This document shows, in pieces, positions 59,106-64,000 of a stretch of 64,000 nucleotides of DNA. Position numbers and translations under genes: made by a program. Numbering within the stretch: the stretch's first letter is position 1; each line of letters starts with the position of its first letter. The notes below the pieces were generated by a model, which was given only the letters and a program-made list of their open reading frames with translations, ran no database searches and was not told where the DNA came from. The DNA comes from Caulobacter sp. Root1455 (GTDB lineage: Bacteria > Pseudomonadota > Alphaproteobacteria > Caulobacterales > Caulobacteraceae). The DNA lies in NCBI RefSeq assembly GCF_001426905.1, contig NZ_LMFQ01000001.1, forward strand, positions 528,204 through 592,203, given 5' to 3'.

Positions 59106-62100
59106 CTACAGCAGCCAGTCGCCGACCACGTGGTGCTGCGGGTCCAGATAGCCCTGCGCGGTCAGGGTCGCGATCGTCCAGTTGTCGAGGACGACCGTGC
59201 CCATGCCGACGGCGTTGATCGACACCGCGTCGGCGTGATGGTCGCCGTTGGTGTCGACGTCCTTGAAGCTGGGGGCCAGCAGGCGGTCGACCAGATCGGC
59301 CAGCTTGCCCAGGCCCAGGCCACCCACGAAGTCGCCCAGCTGATCGCGCAGCGGGGTGATGATGTGGTCCTCGCCAGGGTTGAAGTCGGTGATGTGGTCG
59401 GTTCCCGAGCCCAGGCCGAACACGAAGTCGTCGGCCCCCGCTCCGCCGGTCAGCAGGTCGGGACCGGTCCCGCCTTCCAGGGTGTCGCGACCGGTCCCGC
59501 CGTTCAGCGTGTCCTTGCCGTTGCCGCCGAACAGGTGGTCCGACCCGCCGCCGCCGTTGATCACGTCGCTCAGCAGGCCGCCGGTATAGGTGGTGTCGTA
59601 CTCGCCGACGTCGGTGAAGCTGTTGGCCTTGACCGGGTTGCCTGACAGCGTGCGGTTGTCGCCGGCCTCGCCCACCGTGATGCTGACCGTGATCGGGGCG
59701 GTGAAGCCGCCGTGGCCGTCGGTGGCGGTGTAGGTGAAGCTGTCGACCACCGAGTGGCCGGCGGCCAGCTGGTCGAAGCCGTCGGCGTCGGCCGCGTAAC
59801 GCACCTGGCCGTTCTCGATGCTGATCGAGGCGCCCAGGGCCGACTTGGTCCCCGACAGGGCCGCGATGCTCAGGCCGTCCAGGTCGACGTCGTGGTCGTT
59901 GGCCAGGACATTGACCAGGATCGAGGCGTCCTCGGCGACCGAGGCCGCGTCGGCCGCGCCCGTCGGCGCGTCGTTGACCGCCTCGACGCCCAGCTGGACG
60001 GTGACCACGCCCGACACCCCGCCATAGGCGTCATGCGCCGTGTAGGTGAAGGCATCGGCGCCGTTGTAGTTGGCGTTGGCCGTGTAGATGAACGAGCCGT
60101 CGGCGTTCAGCACCAGCGTGCCGTAGGTCGGGCCCTGACCGAGCACGGCCGTGAGGGCGTCGCTGTTGGCGTCGTTGTCGTTGGCCAGCACGCCGTGGGC
60201 GGCGTCGACCGTCAGGACGGCGTCCTCGGACACCGTGAACGTCCCGTCCAGGGTGGCGACCGGCGCGGTGTTGATCGACAGCAGCGCCAGGATCGCGTCG
60301 TGGTCGGTGGGTTGGTCGATGGCCGCCTGGCCGGTGTTGAGGTGGATGTTGTCGAACACCGCGCCGTCCTTGAGGCTTTGCGAGACCAGCAGGTTGTCGA
60401 TCTGCTGGGCGTTGCCCTCGAAGATGTACGAGTAGCGCTCCTCGGCGCTCAGGGTCCGGGCCAGGTTGTAGAGATCGCCATTGGCCTCGAGCAGGGTCAG
60501 GCTCTGCTCGTAATAATAGGCGTTGAAATCGCCCATCACCGTGATGTGGGCGTCCGGATCGGCCGCCAGCAGAGTGGTGACATAGTCGTGGACGGCCGTG
60601 CTCTGGTCGGCGCGACGATCATCGCCGTTGTTGCTCGCCGGCTGGTTGGCGCCGAACAGCGGGTCGCTGCCGCCGCGCGAATAGTTGTGCACGTCGATGG
60701 CCGTGACTGTCTCGCCGTGGAAGACGAACTCGGCGGCCAGCGGATTGCGGCTGTTGTGGAAGGCGTCGGTCGAACCGGTGGCGTCCTGGATCAGTCGGGC
60801 CGAGCCCTCGACATAGTCCACCCGGTCCTCGCGATAGAGGAAGGCGTTGCGGATGTTGCCGTTGCTCTCGCCGCCGGTGGAATTGTTGGCGGTCGGGGCG
60901 ATTTCGACCCAGCTGTAGTGGGGGCCGCCGGCCGCCTCGATGGCCGCCACCAGCTTGTTCAGGGTCGCCGCGCCGCTGTAGTTCGTGCCGTTGCCGGCCC
61001 CGTCGGCGTCCTGGATCTCCTCGACGCCCAGGATGTCGGGCGCGCCCAGATTATGGGCGATGTCGGCGGCCAGGGCCGCGAACTTGGCGTCCGGGTCGAC
61101 CGGCGAGATGTTTTCGAGATTATAGGCCCCGATCGCCAGGTGGCTGGCGTCGCCGGCCAGGCTGGTGGTCTCCAGCGGCAGGGTCCCGCCGCTGGTGGTG
61201 TTCTGGACCGAGGTCGCCAGCACCTCGTACTCGCCGCCGAAATAGCTGACCACGCCGGTCACGTCGCCCAGGTGGTCGCCCAGCACGTAGCCGGCCGAGA
61301 AGCCCGGGTTCACGCCGCTGTCGGCGTAGACCAGGATCCGCTCGGGGTTGTTGTCGCCGTCCGACACGGTGACCCCGCCCCGGCTGTTGAGCCCCGAGGC
61401 GTCCGCGCCATTGTCGGCCACCACCCAGGTCTGGCCCTGAGAGGTCGAACCCACGGACTGGGCGTCGTGGAGGGTGACCACCATGCCCTCGACCGACTCG
61501 TAGAAGTCGACGCCGTCGGCGGCCGGGTCGAAGCTGGTCAGGTGGTCGTCGTCGATCACCGTGGTGGGGATGGCCCGGCCGCCCGCGCCCAGAACGGTGG
61601 CGGTGATCGTTCCCGTGCCGATCACGCTGATGGTCGGGGCGGTGATCTCGGTGATCGACAGGTTGGTGGCGACGCCGCCGTTATATTCGTCGACCGTGCC
61701 GGTCACCTGCACCAGGTCGCCGACATGGACGGTGGGGATGGCGTTGGTGAACACGAACACGGCGTCGGACGTGGCGTCGTCGCCGTCGCCCGTCGCGTCC
61801 TGGATCCAGAAGCCGCGCGAGCCGGTGGTGTCGATGGCCGTCACCACGCCCTGGGTCGAGACCGTCTGGCCGTCATAGGCCGAGACGTGGCCCGCGCCCT
61901 GGATGTCGTAGATCGCCACGGGGGCGAAGTCGTCGTTGACGATCGTCGCCTGTCCGACCGCGTCGATCAGGGCGGCCGCGCCGCTGGCGACCACCAGGTT
62001 GGACAGATTGACCGCGAAGGTCTCGTTCGGCTCGGGCGTCGCGTCGCCGTTGAGGGTCACCGAGATCGTCTGGCTGGCCGGGCCGCCGGCCGCGAAGGTC

Positions 62101-62846
62101 AGGGTCCCGTGGGCCTCGGCATAGTCGTCGCCGACGTGGGCCGAGCCGTCGGCGGTGGCGTAGTCGACCGTGAAGGCGCCGGTGGTGTTGGTGCGGGTGA
62201 CCGTGAAGGTCATCACCTGGGTTCCGGCGTCGCCCTCGGTCAGGCTGACGTCGCTGATCGAGACGTTGGCGCTGGGCACGCCGCCGTCGGTGACCGTGAA
62301 GCCGGTCTTGTAGGCCACGGGATTGGCGTCATCGAGCGACCAGTTGGCCGAATTGGCGATGGCCGACAGGATCGCGGCCTTGGTGCCCGTGGTCGTGCCG
62401 ACATAGGCGCCGTTGTCGGTTCCGAAGGCCAGGGCGGTGCTGCCGGTGGCCAGGCCGGTCGGAACGGCCGAGGTGTTGGAGTTGCTGGCGTCGGCCGCGT
62501 AGGTCGCGTTGCCGTCGGCGAAGTCCAGGGCGAACAGCGGCGTCGCGGCCGCGCTCAGCGGGCCCTGGAAGGCGATGATCTGGTCGCCCGAGGTGGACGG
62601 ATTGAGCGAGCCGGTCAGGCCCGTGACCGTGATCACCGTGCCCGCCGCCGCGCCGCCGGCCGGGGCGGTGTAGGTGAAGACGCCTTCCCCAGTTCGGAAC
62701 CCGCCCGCCGCCAGCCAGCCGTCGTCGGTGAAGCTGATCACCGTGCCCGCGTCGACCGCCTGCAGCAGGACGAACGAGAACGACTTGCCGGCGGTGTCGG
62801 CGCTGTAGCCGATCAGGGCGAGATCGCCCACGGTCAGGGTGGTCAT
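59106..62846 (-). CDS. ExeM/NucH-type extracellular endonuclease with Calx-beta, cadherin-like and RTX domains
   Basis: The 1246-residue protein lacks an N-terminal signal peptide and looks like a type I secretion substrate. In order: an N-terminal domain (1-190), a Calx-beta domain (about 198-306, NVSISDVSLTEGDAGTQ), an OB-fold part (about 312-420, VAIYDIQGAGHVSAYDG), an endonuclease/exonuclease/phosphatase domain (about 565-845) with ILGVEEIQD, MGDFNAYYY and QPTDHDAI for the catalytic Glu, Asp-Asn and Asp-His, two VCBS/cadherin-like repeats (about 850-1065) and five RTX nonapeptides (GGNGKDTLN, GGTGRDTLE and so on, about 1097-1140) before a C-terminal targeting region. No secretion genes are nearby. 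It would degrade extracellular DNA, perhaps for phosphate or biofilm matrix. Confidence 0.92.
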   Translation of the reverse strand: MTTLTVGDLALIGYSADTAGKSFSFVLLQAVDAGTVISFTDDGWLAAGGFRTGEGVFTYTAPAGGAAAGTVITVTGLTGSLNPSTSGDQIIAFQGPLSAAATPLFALDFADGNATYAADASNSNTSAVPTGLATGSTALAFGTDNGAYVGTTTGTKAAILSAIANSANWSLDDANPVAYKTGFTVTDGGVPSANVSISDVSLTEGDAGTQVMTFTVTRTNTTGAFTVDYATADGSAHVGDDYAEAHGTLTFAAGGPASQTISVTLNGDATPEPNETFAVNLSNLVVASGAAALIDAVGQATIVNDDFAPVAIYDIQGAGHVSAYDGQTVSTQGVVTAIDTTGSRGFWIQDATGDGDDATSDAVFVFTNAIPTVHVGDLVQVTGTVDEYNGGVATNLSITEITAPTISVIGTGTITATVLGAGGRAIPTTVIDDDHLTSFDPAADGVDFYESVEGMVVTLHDAQSVGSTSQGQTWVVADNGADASGLNSRGGVTVSDGDNNPERILVYADSGVNPGFSAGYVLGDHLGDVTGVVSYFGGEYEVLATSVQNTTSGGTLPLETTSLAGDASHLAIGAYNLENISPVDPDAKFAALAADIAHNLGAPDILGVEEIQDADGAGNGTNYSGAATLNKLVAAIEAAGGPHYSWVEIAPTANNSTGGESNGNIRNAFLYREDRVDYVEGSARLIQDATGSTDAFHNSRNPLAAEFVFHGETVTAIDVHNYSRGGSDPLFGANQPASNNGDDRRADQSTAVHDYVTTLLAADPDAHITVMGDFNAYYYEQSLTLLEANGDLYNLARTLSAEERYSYIFEGNAQQIDNLLVSQSLKDGAVFDNIHLNTGQAAIDQPTDHDAILALLSINTAPVATLDGTFTVSEDAVLTVDAAHGVLANDNDANSDALTAVLGQGPTYGTLVLNADGSFIYTANANYNGADAFTYTAHDAYGGVSGVVTVQLGVEAVNDAPTGAADAASVAEDASILVNVLANDHDVDLDGLSIAALSGTKSALGASISIENGQVRYAADADGFDQLAAGHSVVDSFTYTATDGHGGFTAPITVSITVGEAGDNRTLSGNPVKANSFTDVGEYDTTYTGGLLSDVINGGGGSDHLFGGNGKDTLNGGTGRDTLEGGTGPDLLTGGAGADDFVFGLGSGTDHITDFNPGEDHIITPLRDQLGDFVGGLGLGKLADLVDRLLAPSFKDVDTNGDHHADAVSINAVGMGTVVLDNWTIATLTAQGYLDPQHHVVGDWLL

Positions 62847-63363
62847 GCGTTTCCTCCGATGGGGGTCTTGTGGCGCGTCTTGTTTTGGGCGGTCGCTGCT
62901 GAGCTTGAGATTTGGTCGGGCCGAGTGTTCTAGGCGCTTTCAGCAAGGCCGCGATCTTGATCCAGCCTAGGCACGCTCGATGACAGGACGATGTCGAAGT
63001 TTTCGGCATTCCGCAATCGAGATGCGGCAATTAAAACCGCCCAATACAGTCTAGTTACCGCTGTAATCGGATTAAGTTTTCGGATTATTGTCCTTGTCAG
63101 GACGTCGCATCGCATTGAACTTTTCACGACAAGCCTTAGATGACACCTGGGCCGCCCACGGACAGTTCAAATATCCTCGATATCCCAGCCGTCCCGACGA
63201 CTGACGACAGCCGGCGCGACGCCTCGCACGCGCCGCGAAGATTGCAACCACGGGGCCTTGGCTTCAGGTGGGAAGCAAATTCTTACTTACTTGATCAGAA
63301 ACCATGAACCGGCGGACGGCGCGCGAGCTCCGGAAAGAGCGCCCGATTGATTGGCGCCTCCTT
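62847..63363. other. Gene-free region upstream of the nuclease gene
   Basis: About 500 bases are AT-richer from 63020 to 63130 (CGGATTAAGTTTTCGG, TTATTGTCCTTG) and probably contain the nuclease promoter. I see no open frame with a ribosome-binding site or recognisable features. Confidence 0.5.
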
Positions 63364-63421
63364 CACCCTCTCTCTTAGAGAGAGGGAGGGGCCCGCCGCG
63401 AAGCGGTGGGAGGGTGAGAGG
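63364..63421. repeat. Intergenic palindromic element (CACCCTCTC/GAGAGG class)
   Basis: CACCCTCTCTCTTAGAGAGAG leads to GGTGGGAGGGTGAGAGG; the left half alone is also a hairpin as at 24051. It is a relative of 16361-16524. Confidence 0.7.
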
Positions 63422-63458
63422 TTTCACCCTGTCCGGTTTTACACAGATGCTCCGCCGG

Positions 63459-63526
63459 CCGGGGACACGCACTCACACCACGGCTCTGGTCGGGTTGCAG
63501 GGGGCTTGTCGTGAGAGCATGTCCCC
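63459..63526. repeat. Intergenic inverted repeat (GGGGACA...TGTCCCC class)
   Basis: GGGGACACGCACTCACAC and GTGAGAGCATGTCCCC are imperfect inverse arms. It lies just before repeat copy C. Confidence 0.6.
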
Positions 63527-63540
63527 AGCGGAGCGTCTAC

Positions 63541-64000
63541 GCTCTGCGTTCAGCCAACAAACCCCAGTGATTTCAACGCCCTGAACTTTCTCGACCCGAT
63601 TTGGTCCTCACCCTCCAAACCGGCCGTATCCTTGTCTCACCTCGACGCGGGAAAGGGCGCATGGCCAGCGACCGATGCGGCGGCGGGGGGCGATCGAGCG
63701 GGAAGCTCTGTCGGCGGTGTTGTCCGCGTGCGTAGGGACAGCATCAGGGGGGCGATCGAGCGGGAAGCTCTGTCGGCGGTGTTGTCCGCGTGCGTAGGGA
63801 CAGCATCAAACCTCACGTCTCCAGGGCCGGCCGGGCATGGAACACAGAAACGGCGTGGCGTGAGGGCCGGCTTTGCAGCAGGCGGGCGGTGATGCGCTCG
63901 CGGTCCGGGACCGGGTTTCGTTGACCTGGCCCGCCCGTCGGAGGCTTCAAGGCGGCGAGGCCCTAACAAAGGCTCAGCGTCGCGGGCTTCCGGATAACGA
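63541..64000. repeat. Long dispersed noncoding repeat, copy C (runs to window edge)
   Basis: This stretch is nearly identical to 3374-3850 in the same orientation and order, from GCGTTCAGCCAACAAAC to GCTTCCGGATAACGA. It carries its own 62-bp tandem duplication and a small insertion (AAGGCTCAGCGTCGC) near the end. The repeat probably continues beyond 64000. Confidence 0.88.
63685..63808. repeat. 62-bp tandem duplication inside repeat copy C
   Basis: Exact units 63685-63746 and 63747-63808 run from GGGGGGCGATCGAGCGG to TAGGGACAGCATCA. The unit is not a multiple of three, so it would shift any reading frame. Copy A has only one unit here. Confidence 0.9.

Noticed and set aside
63637..64000. A CRISPR array suggested by the adjacent repeated units
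   Set aside because: Only two adjacent long exact units without spacers are present, so this is a tandem duplication.

Overview
The window is high-GC, gene-dense DNA that looks like the chromosome of a Caulobacter-type alphaproteobacterium (Caulobacter or a close relative such as Phenylobacterium). The reasons are four large TonB-dependent receptors in 64 kb, a SapC-family protein, class I ribonucleotide reductase genes with NrdR boxes, an alphaproteobacterial-type Zur box, small DUF3606/DUF6894 proteins and many GC-rich palindromic intergenic elements. Nothing was searched; all names rest on reading the proteins and motifs.

Layout. 1-2.4 kb: end of a panE-like gene, nrdB and a glutathione transferase. 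2.4-4.1 kb: a hypothetical gene and a repeat-filled gap. 4.1-8.5 kb: TauE/SafE permease, hemolysin III, patatin phospholipase, a zinc-ribbon protein and an outer-membrane protein. 8.7-12.2 kb: nrdA and an OmpA-like porin. 12.6-16.3 kb: a tetR-hlyD-ABC efflux operon with a clear operator. 16.5-20.3 kb: two CPA2 antiporters around an XRE regulator. 20.5-24.0 kb: a copper-handling cluster (DUF2946, TonB receptor, YcnI-like, PCuAC-like). 24.2-26.3 kb: an M13 peptidase. 26.8-30.6 kb: hisS-hisZ-hisG, preceded by a histidine-codon-rich leader peptide and alternative hairpins. 30.6-32.4 kb: a less GC-rich accessory patch with a TIR-like protein, a 59-residue basic protein, an unknown protein and a tRNA-like sequence without a T arm. 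33.4-39.9 kb: small protein, TonB receptor, GMC oxidoreductase, pgi, secreted unknown. 40.1-44.6 kb: DUF1353 lipoprotein, DsbD-type reductase, MaoC-like protein, SapC. 45-48 kb: ZnuD/ZnuK-type zinc receptor with a Zur box, then an acid phosphatase lipoprotein. 48.2-50.1 kb: agmatine to putrescine pair. 50.2-54.4 kb: a fourth TonB receptor and a GT39 glycosyltransferase. 54.6-55.9 kb: 3-oxoacid CoA-transferase. 56.0-59.1 kb: kefF-kefC and two small proteins. 59.1-62.8 kb: a 1246-residue RTX extracellular nuclease.

Themes. Metal supply (copper cluster, zinc receptor), potassium/proton antiport (three CPA2 proteins), envelope functions and nucleotide/histidine metabolism dominate. The best regulatory signals are paired NrdR boxes at both nrd genes with an identical 31-bp offset, the his leader, the Zur box and the TetR operator. 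A long noncoding repeat occurs three times (about 3.4, 32.8 and 63.5 kb), and two of the copies carry different internal tandem duplications.
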